From an uncultured Porphyromonas sp. (lineage in GTDB: Bacteria; Bacteroidota; Bacteroidia; Bacteroidales; Porphyromonadaceae), in NCBI GenBank assembly GCA_945867245.1, contig CAMBHQ010000031.1, positions 1 through 8,308 on the forward strand: a stretch of DNA of 8,308 nucleotides. Reading direction: 5' to 3'. The notes beneath the pieces were generated by a model. That model was given only the letters and a program-made list of their open reading frames with translations. It ran no database searches and was not told where the DNA came from. A program made the translations under genes and the position numbers. This document shows positions 1 through 6,529 of this stretch, in pieces; the first letter of the stretch is position 1; every line of letters begins with the position of its first letter.

Positions 1-212
1 ACGCTTATGGTACGCATCCCAAGAAACTGTAAATACTATCAGTCCGACTACGCCCAGGGCTGTCAACTCTTTTCAGGAAAAGACGTAGGTAGTAGTACAA
101 TACGCAGTGCACACATGTACACTAGTAGGTGTACAGTCGTACACTAAGGAGTGCATCCGTACGAAAAGAATAGACTTTTAGCCTGCGCCTATCCATATAT
201 ACAATCAATCAA
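1..212. other. Non-coding region upstream of ahpC
   Basis: No convincing coding frame is visible on either strand, and no gene end or tRNA can be recognised. The notable content is a run of GTAC-centred short inverted repeats at 95-164, described separately. The region is probably the intergenic space between an unseen upstream gene and ahpC, and may hold regulatory sites for the peroxide-responsive operon; that role is inference. Confidence 0.5.
116..164. repeat. Overlapping short inverted repeats (possible operator)
   Basis: A perfect 7-bp inverted repeat (TGTACAC 116-122, GTGTACA 129-135, 6-nt spacer) is followed by a second pair, TCGTAC (137-142) and GTACGA (159-164), which encloses CACT (142-145) and AGTG (150-153). 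GTAC occurs five times between 95 and 162. The cluster sits 75 to 120 bp upstream of the ahpC -7 element, a distance suited to an activator or upstream repressor site. No run of T follows, so a terminator is unlikely. No known regulator motif was recognised. Confidence 0.35.
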
Positions 213-243
213 TTGTAACTCTCAGAAAAGCTCCCTACCTTTG
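213..243 (+). promoter_or_regulatory. Bacteroidetes-type promoter of ahpC
   Basis: A -7 element TACCTTTG (236-243) fits the Bacteroidetes TAnnTTTG consensus exactly, and a TTG at 213-215 lies 20 bp upstream, the expected -33 spacing. Transcription would start at about 247, leaving a leader of roughly 27 nt that is A-rich and has no Shine-Dalgarno sequence, as is common in this phylum. It probably drives ahpC and, through the intercistronic hairpin, ahpF. Confidence 0.75.
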
Positions 244-274
244 CAACAGGTAAAACAAAACAGCTAAATACAAT

Positions 275-844
275 ATGGCAACTATTATCAACAGACAGCT
301 TCCCGAGTTCTCGGTGAACGCTTATCAGAAGGGCAAAGGCTTCTTCACAGTAACTAACGAAGATCTCAAGGGTAAGTGGGCAATCCTATTCTTCTACCCA
401 GGCGACTTCACCTTCGTATGTCCTACGGAGCTAGCAGACCTACAGGACTACTACGCAGAGCTCCAGAGCCTCGGCGTAGAGGTGTACTCAGTGAGCACCG
501 ACTCACACTTCGTACACAAGGCATGGGCCGATGCCACAGAGACTATCGGACGCCTAGAGTACACTATGCTCGCAGACATGAAGTTTGACCTATCACGCGC
601 TCACGAAGTAATGATCGAGGAGGCTGGTCAGGCTTACCGCGGTACCTTCCTATACAACCCTGATGGGGAGCTTAAGATTGCAGAGATTCACGACAATGGT
701 ATCGGTCGCGATGCTAGCGAACTGATGCGCAAGGTGAAGGCTGCTAAGTTCGTGTACGAAAACCCAGGTCAGGTATGCCCTGCCAAGTGGAAGGAAGGCG
801 CAGCTACTCTCAAGCCAAGTATCGACCTCGTAGGTAAGATCTAA
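275..844 (+). CDS. ahpC: Alkyl hydroperoxide reductase subunit C (typical 2-Cys peroxiredoxin)
   Basis: This cytoplasmic peroxidase reduces hydrogen peroxide, organic hydroperoxides and peroxynitrite and is itself re-reduced by AhpF. The 189-residue product matches the usual length (about 187). The active-site block FYPGDFTFVCPTE (residues 40-52) contains the Pro42, Thr46 and peroxidatic Cys49 of the family, and Arg122 in YRGTF is the expected catalytic arginine. The resolving cysteine is Cys168 in the VCPAKW block, followed by the characteristic C-terminal tail ending DLVGKI. Similarity to the remembered E. coli AhpC runs the full length without gaps of note. The ATG at 275 lies about 30 bp downstream of a consensus promoter. 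ahpF follows after 98 bp, forming the usual ahpCF pair. In Porphyromonas gingivalis this operon is under OxyR control (established); I found no clear OxyR site here. Confidence 0.98.
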   Translation: MATIINRQLPEFSVNAYQKGKGFFTVTNEDLKGKWAILFFYPGDFTFVCPTELADLQDYYAELQSLGVEVYSVSTDSHFVHKAWADATETIGRLEYTMLADMKFDLSRAHEVMIEEAGQAYRGTFLYNPDGELKIAEIHDNGIGRDASELMRKVKAAKFVYENPGQVCPAKWKEGAATLKPSIDLVGKI

Positions 845-870
845 TTCGGCAAAGAGAAAACAAACCATTG

Positions 871-909
871 GGGGCGTACTATCTGAGGTTTTGCCTCGTA
901 GTACGCCCT
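871..909 (+). promoter_or_regulatory. Intercistronic hairpin between ahpC and ahpF
   Basis: GGGCGTACTA (872-881) pairs perfectly with TAGTACGCCC (899-908). Inside it GAGG (885-888) pairs with CCTC (894-897) around a short T-rich loop. No U-tract follows, so it is not a classic terminator. A partial terminator, a processing site or a 3'-end stabiliser for the ahpC message would each give more AhpC than AhpF, the ratio the enzyme needs; which applies is inference. Confidence 0.7.
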
Positions 910-942
910 CGCTATTAAGACTAACTCTCTTATCTTAATCCT

Positions 943-2502
943 ATGGCTTTAGACAACGCAATGATTGAGCAGTTGCGAGGTATATTCTCGGCGCTCGAAC
1001 ACAATTATACACTACGCATTACCGACCCAGGCGACCAGCACGGTGAAGAAATGCGTAACCTTATCAATGACTTCGCTAGCGCTAGCGAACGCCTCAGCGT
1101 AGAGGTCAAGGCAGGCGAACAGCTCTGCCTCGAGCTCCTGCGTGAGGGCAAGGCTACAGGCTTTAGCTTCCGTGCAATCCCTACAGGACACGAGTTCACA
1201 AGCCTTATCCTAGCCGTCTACAATGCCGATGGCAAGGGCAAAAACTACCCCGATGAAGTCCTAGTACGACGCATCCAAAGCCTCAAGCGTCCTATCAAGC
1301 TCACGACCTACGTATCTCTGACCTGTACCAACTGCCCAGAGGTCGTACAGAGCCTCAACCTAATTACACTCATCGCAGGTGAGGGCATCAGCCACGAAAT
1401 GGTGGATGGCGCCATCTATACCAGCGAAGTAGAGGGCCTCGGCATCTCTGCCGTACCTACGGTTTACGCCAATGGTGAGGTACTACACATCGGACAGAGC
1501 AACCTCGGCGAACTACTCGGCAAGCTAGAGAAGGCTGTCGGTGCTGAGGAGCAGAGCCTAGAGCCCGTACGTCGGGAATTCGACCTCATAGTCGTAGGTG
1601 CTGGCCCTGCAGGCACCTCAGCTGCTATCTATTCGGCACGCAAGGGGCTACGTGTAGCTCTCGTGGCCGAGCGTGTCGGAGGGCAGGTAAACGAAACCAC
1701 TGCTATCGAAAACATCCCCTCGGTAGTGAAGACCACGGGCACACAGCTAGCTGCCGACCTACGCCTACATGCCAACGAATACGGCATCAGCATACTAGAC
1801 CAGCGCCGTGTAGAGCGTGTTACGCTAGAGGGCGACAACAAGGAGGTACACACCTCTTTCGGAGAAGTACTAGTGGCACCACAGCTCATCATAGCCACTG
1901 GCGCAGCATGGCGCAAGCTAGGCGTGCCTGGGGAAGCCGAGCATATCGGTCGTGGGGTAGCTTTCTGCCCCCACTGCGATGGTCCTTTCTTCAAGGGCAA
2001 GGATATAGCCGTAGTCGGTGGTGGTAACTCGGGTATAGAGGCCGCTATAGACCTAGCAGGCATCTGTAAGAGCGTAACGGTACTCGAATTCGCAGACACG
2101 CTCAAGGCCGACACCGTGCTACAAAACAAGCTCACTAGCCTGAGCAACACCAAGGTAATCACTAGCGTAGCTACTCAGGAGGTTATCGGTGATGGTAGCA
2201 AAATCTCGGCTCTACGTGTAGCACCACGTGATGGTGGCGAAGAGTACCGCATAGAGGTCGATGGGGTTTTCGTACAGATAGGCCTTGCAGCGAATACGCA
2301 GAGCTTCGATGGCCTCGTAGAACGTAACCGCATGGGCGAAATCCTAGTGGACGAGCGCTGCCGTACCAATGTGCCTGGCATCTATGCTGCGGGCGACTGT
2401 ACCACAGTCCCCTACAAGCAGATTGTAATCGCTATGGGCGAGGGAGCTAAGGCTGCCCTTACAGCCTTCGACGACCGCATCCGAGGCGGGCAAGCGCACT
2501 AG
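943..2502 (+). CDS. ahpF: Alkyl hydroperoxide reductase subunit F (NADH:peroxiredoxin oxidoreductase)
   Basis: This flavoprotein passes electrons from NADH through FAD and two disulfide centres to oxidised AhpC. It has 519 residues against 521 in E. coli. Residues 1 to about 200 form the tandem thioredoxin-like N-terminal domain with its redox pair Cys128/Cys131 in CTNC (E. coli has CHNC). The thioredoxin-reductase-like part follows: FAD-binding GAGPAG (219-224), NAD-binding GGGNSG (359-364), the second redox pair CPHC (342-345) and the C-terminal FAD motif with GDC (484-486). All catalytic cysteines are present, so the enzyme should be functional. It follows ahpC by 98 bp on the same strand, with a hairpin in the gap and no obvious promoter of its own, and is followed by a strong terminator hairpin. 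The start ATG at 943 gives the family's normal N-terminus. The stop codon is TAG. Confidence 0.98.
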   Translation: MALDNAMIEQLRGIFSALEHNYTLRITDPGDQHGEEMRNLINDFASASERLSVEVKAGEQLCLELLREGKATGFSFRAIPTGHEFTSLILAVYNADGKGKNYPDEVLVRRIQSLKRPIKLTTYVSLTCTNCPEVVQSLNLITLIAGEGISHEMVDGAIYTSEVEGLGISAVPTVYANGEVLHIGQSNLGELLGKLEKAVGAEEQSLEPVRREFDLIVVGAGPAGTSAAIYSARKGLRVALVAERVGGQVNETTAIENIPSVVKTTGTQLAADLRLHANEYGISILDQRRVERVTLEGDNKEVHTSFGEVLVAPQLIIATGAAWRKLGVPGEAEHIGRGVAFCPHCDGPFFKGKDIAVVGGGNSGIEAAIDLAGICKSVTVLEFADTLKADTVLQNKLTSLSNTKVITSVATQEVIGDGSKISALRVAPRDGGEEYRIEVDGVFVQIGLAANTQSFDGLVERNRMGEILVDERCRTNVPGIYAAGDCTTVPYKQIVIAMGEGAKAALTAFDDRIRGGQAH

Positions 2503-2532
2503 AGAGTACGTACTGCGTTCTAGGTACAAAGA

Positions 2533-2573
2533 CTATCCCCTCCGCAGCGCAATAAGCGCCACGGAGGGGATAG
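2533..2573. terminator. Bidirectional terminator hairpin between converging transcripts
   Basis: CTATCCCCTCCG (2533-2544) and CGGAGGGGATAG (2562-2573) form a perfect 12-bp stem, capped by a GCGC/GCGC inner stem (2547-2550 with 2556-2559) and an AATAA loop. It lies 30 bp after the ahpF stop and 30 bp after the minus-strand barrel-gene stop, so it can serve both. The minus-strand side is followed by TCTTTG; the plus-strand side has no U-tract, so efficiency may differ between directions. Confidence 0.8.
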
Positions 2574-2603
2574 CTATATCTATAAGGTCTCTAACTAAGG
2601 TGG

Positions 2604-3239
2604 CTACAACTTGTAACTCAGGGTAAAGAGCAGTTGTCGAGGACGTTGATAAACACTAGAGATATATACATCGCTCTGCACATAGCTCATATAGCGGTGT
2701 ACATCGACCCCAAGCACATTCCGGAGCTCGAGTCTATAGTGCCAACGCTTAGCCTTATAGCTAAACTCAGCATCCAAGAAACTAACAGCAGGATACTGCT
2801 CCGCCCCCTGACGCATCAAGCTATAACTATGACGCAGAGTAGCATCCCAGCTTTGGCCAAAGATCAGCTGTAGCTTGCTTCGGATGGCGTAACTATGATT
2901 GCGCCGCGCTATGCGTCCTAGCGAATAGAGCGACGAGGTATATTCTCCCTCAAACGCGCAGAATAACCAATCCAGGGGGCGAGCGCTTAGCTCGGGGCGT
3001 AGATACCAGCTTTTATTCGTTAATGTCCCCTGCCGTCCGCCCTCCAGAGTCGGGCGTTGCGTATACTGCCCACCTAGCTCTAGACTAAGTGTCGTAGCTA
3101 GTGATTCTATATACTGAGACAGATCGAGGTCGCTGCTAAGCATACGCTGACGCGCCGTCTGTGCGACTATACTACTACTACCCTCCACACTGACACTACG
3201 AGAGGTCAGCACATTAGCCTCTGTCGTAGCCCCTATCAC
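2604..3239 (-). CDS. C-terminal fragment of the interrupted outer-membrane barrel protein
   Basis: These 211 codons follow directly, in the same frame, after the internal TAG. The first codon is GTG, which could nominally serve as a start, but the predicted product has no signal peptide and begins within the barrel. The sequence is a series of amphipathic strands with alternating aromatic and polar residues (for example LTNKSWYLRPELSARP and WHYRLELRNVLGV) and ends in a hydrophobic strand, as outer-membrane barrels do for BAM recognition. It is very probably untranslated, or a non-functional remnant, of the gene running from 5240. Separate expression by reinitiation at GTG cannot be excluded but would leave the product in the cytoplasm. 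Confidence 0.5.
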   Translation of the reverse strand: MIGATTEANVLTSRSVSVEGSSSIVAQTARQRMLSSDLDLSQYIESLATTLSLELGGQYTQRPTLEGGRQGTLTNKSWYLRPELSARPLDWLFCAFEGEYTSSLYSLGRIARRNHSYAIRSKLQLIFGQSWDATLRHSYSLMRQGAEQYPAVSFLDAEFSYKAKRWHYRLELRNVLGVDVHRYMSYVQSDVYISSVYQRPRQLLFTLSYKL

Positions 3240-5240
3240 CTACCAACGAGAGAAAAAGCCTTGGATAGGCCGACGATAGTTAGCTTCCAAAAGTATCCTC
3301 CAGCCTTTACTATAGGGCAAGAGCAAGCGCTCACGCAGACTACAATTATCGTAGCTAGTGTGTATAGGCCCTAGGAGGAAACTCGATAGGTCATGCATGT
3401 AGCGATAGCTATAGCTGAGACTCGCATTCAGTTTGAGCGTGGGGAGAGGGGCATAGTATAGCAAGGCACGCAGAGCGGGCGAATAATGGGAGGCGGCATA
3501 ACGCTGTAGTTGCCCCGATAGCGCCGTATAGCGATACTGCTCTAGATGTATCTGTAGAGGCAAGGTCAGCAGCCAGCGCAGACGTTTATGCTCGTAGCGC
3601 AGACCGAGGCTGAGCTGTGGCTCTAGCACTTCGCCCCGCACTACGCTCGTCCGCTCTGCACTACTCGCTGTAGCTTGCCCCTCTAGATAGCGTCCGTCTA
3701 GCTGTAGGTCTGCATCGAGATTGACGTGTCCCCCTAGATACCAGCCATACCCCCAAGCGGTAGAGAATCCGGCATCACGTCCCAGCAATTCCTGCCGATA
3801 GGCGTAAGGCCCAGCACCTGGCACCCCGATATAGGAGCGAGGCATAGTATTGTAATGTAGGCGGAGCTGCCACTCGCTCAGGTTGTCATTGTCTCGTCGC
3901 CGAGTATAGGAGATCTTATCCATTAGGCGGAGCTCTCGCAGAGCGGACTCTTGCTGTAGGACTAAGGTATTGCGCTGTATCCCCTCGTGCCGACTTAGCC
4001 AGTCGCCCTGTAGCTCTAGAATGTTCCCTAGATAAGTACGTGGGGCATTGTGCTCATAGTTCAGTGTTAGGTAGGCTTGTTGATCACGAGCTTGCTTATA
4101 CCGAGATTCACTGAGGCTAAGATAGTCTTCTGTTTCCCCTCGATACAACTCCAGCTGCTGCTCCTGATAGTGCTTCCGCCGAATATTTCCATAGCCTAGA
4201 TTATACTTGAGGGTCCTGTGCTCGCCAAGGCGTAGCATCTGATTCATCGTAGCGCCACTATGCATAGCCTCTAGGGTCTCTCGGGTAGAGGGTGGTTGGG
4301 TCTTATTGCTCGGGAGCCATGCTCTGGCTGGTGTAGAGCCGAGAGTCCCCGCATAGGCATGTGCTCCATGAGCTAGGTTCTGGTCTGCATTATTCAGCCC
4401 TAGCACGGCTAGTATCTGCGTCTTCGTATTGACCAGTAGGCTATTGAGTCGCAGGGTGTAGAGCCATTTATCTCCCCCGAGTCGTCCGAGACCGAGGGTA
4501 GCTTCCCCCGAGGGCTGTAGCATATTCTTATTACGCAGACGCACATTGATGACTGGGGCATCACCACGTACTATACCCTGCTTAGCTTTGATAGCCTGAT
4601 AGTCTTCGATGACCTCTAGCGAACGCACCTGCTCGGCCCTCAAGGTCTGAGAGAGCACTCGATAGCGTCCTCCCATCATATTCATATCCTCTATGAGTAT
4701 ACCCCCTATCCCCTTGCCATGCCATTCGATACTCCCTAGGCTGTTCACGCTAAGGCCAGGCATGCGCTTGATAAGGTCCTCTAGACTATGCGTCGTAGGG
4801 GCGATAAACTCATCAGCCCTGAAAGTAATAGTATCCCCCCTAGCCTGTATCGGGGCAGCGCGTACCAGTACCTCATCGAGGTCAAAGGGCTTCTCTCTGA
4901 GGCGTATGGTCTGCTCTGCGTACGGAGGCGATAGCCTTATCTGCTGCTGATGATAACCCACTAGGGCAAGCTCTACAGATAGTTGCCCCCGATAGGCAGG
5001 CACAGCTAGTACAAAGCGACCGTCCTTGTCGCTCATAGCGTAGCCGAGCAGCTTCCTCTGGGAGGCCTGCTCAGCATAGAGCGTCAGGATGACCATCTCT
5101 ATAGGCTCAGACGAAAGTGAGTCTATCACTCGCCCGCGCCAGCGTCCCTCAGGGTAGCTCGTCTGTGCCCTCAGTCCGAGGCTTGATGATAGCAGTAACA
5201 GATGAGCAAACAGCCACAAACATATCCCCCTCATCTCCAT
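3240..5240 (-). CDS. N-terminal part of outer-membrane barrel protein with carboxypeptidase-regulatory-like domain
   Basis: This 666-residue product is what translation would yield up to the internal TAG. Residues 1-26 are a signal peptide with a leucine-rich core ending LRAQ. Residues of about 32-104 form a carboxypeptidase-regulatory-like sandwich (GRVIDS...SDKDGRFVLAV...LVGYHQQQIRL). Residues of about 122-237 are plug-like, with GDTITFRADEF, LEDLIKRMPGLSV and the IEDMNMMGGRYR block. The rest is barrel strands. I chose the ATG at 5240 because the frame upstream (back to 5309) overlaps the preceding gene by 62 bp and lacks a signal sequence; from 5240 the gap to the GLPGLI stop is 7 bp. ATG at 5234 is an alternative. 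Without its last strands and terminal signal, the truncated protein should fail outer-membrane insertion and be degraded (inference). Confidence 0.8.
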   Translation of the reverse strand: MEMRGICLWLFAHLLLLSSSLGLRAQTSYPEGRWRGRVIDSLSSEPIEMVILTLYAEQASQRKLLGYAMSDKDGRFVLAVPAYRGQLSVELALVGYHQQQIRLSPPYAEQTIRLREKPFDLDEVLVRAAPIQARGDTITFRADEFIAPTTHSLEDLIKRMPGLSVNSLGSIEWHGKGIGGILIEDMNMMGGRYRVLSQTLRAEQVRSLEVIEDYQAIKAKQGIVRGDAPVINVRLRNKNMLQPSGEATLGLGRLGGDKWLYTLRLNSLLVNTKTQILAVLGLNNADQNLAHGAHAYAGTLGSTPARAWLPSNKTQPPSTRETLEAMHSGATMNQMLRLGEHRTLKYNLGYGNIRRKHYQEQQLELYRGETEDYLSLSESRYKQARDQQAYLTLNYEHNAPRTYLGNILELQGDWLSRHEGIQRNTLVLQQESALRELRLMDKISYTRRRDNDNLSEWQLRLHYNTMPRSYIGVPGAGPYAYRQELLGRDAGFSTAWGYGWYLGGHVNLDADLQLDGRYLEGQATASSAERTSVVRGEVLEPQLSLGLRYEHKRLRWLLTLPLQIHLEQYRYTALSGQLQRYAASHYSPALRALLYYAPLPTLKLNASLSYSYRYMHDLSSFLLGPIHTSYDNCSLRERLLLPYSKGWRILLEANYRRPIQGFFSRW

Positions 5241-5247
5241 GCTATTG

Positions 5248-6123
5248 TTACGGCGTCTGTATGCGACGTATTGGATTGTATCGCCGCTTAATAGGCTTGA
5301 TATCCCCATCTACTTTGACACCAGTCATCCGCTTAACGATCCCCGGAGCTTCCTCCAAGAAACGCCGACGAATTTTGAGTACAGACTCTCGTGGGGCTCT
5401 GACATAGACTCTATCCTCTATCCCTATTATAGACTTGCGATTCGTCTTGCCTAGCAGCAGGATATCAAACTCTTTATCATCATCATAGGCCCATACGACT
5501 AGACCAGGCAAGCCCCTCAGCAACCAAGGCCCGTAAGGGAGCTTTACCGAAGAGGCAAACCATGCTGTCCAGCGCCGTCCGTGTAGCTCGGTCCGTGCCA
5601 TTTGACACGTATAGCCCATCACCTGACGCACCGAGTCACTCATAATAGTCCACTGCGGAAGTGCCCGTTCTTCCTCCGAGCAATAGAAGTCTCGGGGAAC
5701 ATACTCTATAATCGTCGTTTTACCCTTGGGGTAATTATCAATCAGATGCCATCCAGGGTAGTAGCCTCTTCGCGGCAAAACGGACTCAATCTTATCGACC
5801 TCATCCCAAGTATAATACTTGCCTCCATGCACCACCATCAGAGAATCTGAAAAATAATCCCCTATAGCCTGAAACTTAGTCATACGCTTCCCCACCTGCA
5901 GGACTGCTTCCGAAGAATGCTGCATATGATCGGTACATATATACCGGTAGCGAAACTCTACTAGGGCCGTATCTAATGCCTTGAGTACGTCATAGCGGAC
6001 CTTCTTAGACCTATTGCCTTGAGCCGAGAGTATGTAAGAGCAGGCAATAATGAATGTTAGTAAGGCACAGTAGAGTGCACCTAGCCTTGGACGCACAGCG
6101 CCAGCTAATAATACCTTCTTCAT
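5248..6123 (-). CDS. GLPGLI family protein, secreted, function unknown
   Basis: The 291-residue product belongs to the Bacteroidetes GLPGLI family, named for a motif that appears here as GLPGLV (residues 204-209). It lies within the conserved core YTCQMA...GRRWTAWFASSVKLPYGPWLLRGLPGLVVWAYDD (about 171-215). The C-terminal YNP of the family is also present (282-284). Residues 1-35 are a signal peptide with a hydrophobic stretch and a likely cleavage site after SAQ. The IIAC at 25-28 resembles a lipobox, so a lipoprotein is possible but less likely. I chose ATG at 6123 because the earlier GTG at 6201 would lie inside the promoter and place the signal sequence internally. The outer-membrane barrel gene begins 7 bp downstream, so the two are almost certainly one operon. 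The biochemical role of the family is not known to me; a periplasmic partner of the barrel is inference. Confidence 0.88.
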   Translation of the reverse strand: MKKVLLAGAVRPRLGALYCALLTFIIACSYILSAQGNRSKKVRYDVLKALDTALVEFRYRYICTDHMQHSSEAVLQVGKRMTKFQAIGDYFSDSLMVVHGGKYYTWDEVDKIESVLPRRGYYPGWHLIDNYPKGKTTIIEYVPRDFYCSEEERALPQWTIMSDSVRQVMGYTCQMARTELHGRRWTAWFASSVKLPYGPWLLRGLPGLVVWAYDDDKEFDILLLGKTNRKSIIGIEDRVYVRAPRESVLKIRRRFLEEAPGIVKRMTGVKVDGDIKPIKRRYNPIRRIQTP

Positions 6124-6171
6124 GCTTAGACCTGTATGATGTAGAGGCGAACTATTCGACCTTTTCCGATG

Positions 6172-6204
6172 CGAATATAAGCATATATCCCTAAATATCA
6201 CAAA
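6172..6204 (-). promoter_or_regulatory. Candidate promoter of the GLPGLI-barrel operon
   Basis: Read on the minus strand, TTTG (6204-6201) is followed after 21 bp by TATATTCG (6179-6172), which matches the Bacteroidetes -7 consensus TAnnTTTG except for one base. It would start transcription near 6168 and leave a leader of about 45 nt before the ATG at 6123. The position supports the shorter start for the GLPGLI gene. Confidence 0.5.
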
Positions 6205-6420
6205 ATATACAGCAATAACAGCGAGATACAGAAGGGAAAGGCGTCATTAAACAGAAAGAAAACAAGAAGAAAGCTGCTAAATAAACGGCAAGCAAAATCT
6301 CTGCCCAACAATTTATCACACAACGAAAAAACTAATCGCCTTCGAGTACAATAATACATGCCCGCACAATAACTGACTCGCCACTGAGCTAATGCACTCT
6401 ATCCGAATCAATCTACACCT
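6205..6420. other. AT-rich gap without recognisable gene
   Basis: This is the middle of the 406-bp gap between the GLPGLI gene and dut. It is adenine-rich on the plus strand (notably 6238-6300), with only very short frames and no tRNA-like fold that I can see. Together with the flanking promoter (6172-6204) and terminator (6421-6475) it looks like ordinary intergenic space between two minus-strand transcription units. Confidence 0.5.
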
Positions 6421-6475
6421 AACAATAAAAAGACCTCCCGAGGGAAAGTGCAATCAGCACTTATCCCCCGAGAGG
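6421..6475 (-). terminator. Intrinsic terminator of the ispG-dut transcript
   Basis: A stem pairs 6446-6451 with 6457-6462 around an AATCA loop and extends, past one unpaired base at 6463, by pairing 6434-6445 with 6464-6475. On the plus strand the outer stem has two A-C mismatches (6441/6468 and 6438/6471). In minus-strand RNA these become G-U wobbles, so it pairs throughout. On that strand the stem is followed by TCTTTTTATTGTT, a good U-tract. It lies about 55 bp after the dut stop. Confidence 0.85.
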
Positions 6476-6529
6476 CTCATATAATGCCCGACTAGCAGGC
6501 TATATATCCGAAAGGCTACAAATAAACAG

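Larger units (their letters stand above)
2604..5240 (-). pseudogene. Outer-membrane beta-barrel (TonB-dependent-receptor-like) gene interrupted by one in-frame TAG
   Basis: The minus strand is open from the ATG at 5240 to the TAG at 2604-2606 except for one in-frame TAG at 3240-3242. Ignoring that codon, the product would be 878 residues. It would comprise a signal peptide, a carboxypeptidase-regulatory-like beta-sandwich, a plug-like segment and a long C-terminal region of alternating amphipathic strands ending in LLFTLSYKL, all typical of Bacteroidetes outer-membrane barrels encoded next to GLPGLI proteins. Bases are in frame across the stop and the barrel character continues on both sides, which argues for a single broken gene rather than two genes. 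TAG also ends ahpF, dut and this gene, so readthrough is not expected. A CAG (Gln) to TAG change in SRW-X-VIGA is one plausible origin. The substrate is unknown. Confidence 0.8.

Noticed and set aside
68..83. Small hairpin TCTTTT-CAGG-AAAAGA as a terminator of an upstream gene
   Set aside because: Only six mostly A-T pairs and no U-tract after it; likely chance.
170..192. ATAG-N15-CTAT as an OxyR site upstream of ahpC
   Set aside because: Half-sites resemble the E. coli OxyR motif but the spacing should be 7, not 15, and no further half-sites fall in phase.
1629..2162. 177-codon open frame on the minus strand inside ahpF
   Set aside because: It lies entirely antisense to a well-conserved gene, is rich in Ser and Arg as expected of a mirror frame, and shows no recognisable domain.
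3240..3242. TAG decoded as an amino acid (recoding or pyrrolysine-like insertion)
   Set aside because: TAG is the normal terminal stop of at least three genes in the window, and no recoding machinery or stem structure is visible nearby.
5241..5309. Longer start for the outer-membrane barrel protein at 5309
   Set aside because: It overlaps the GLPGLI gene by 62 bp and would place an uncleavable basic stretch ahead of the signal peptide; ATG at 5240 fits better.
6124..6201. GTG start of the GLPGLI gene at 6201
   Set aside because: It falls within the candidate promoter and puts 26 residues before an obvious signal-peptide start (MKKVLL at 6123).
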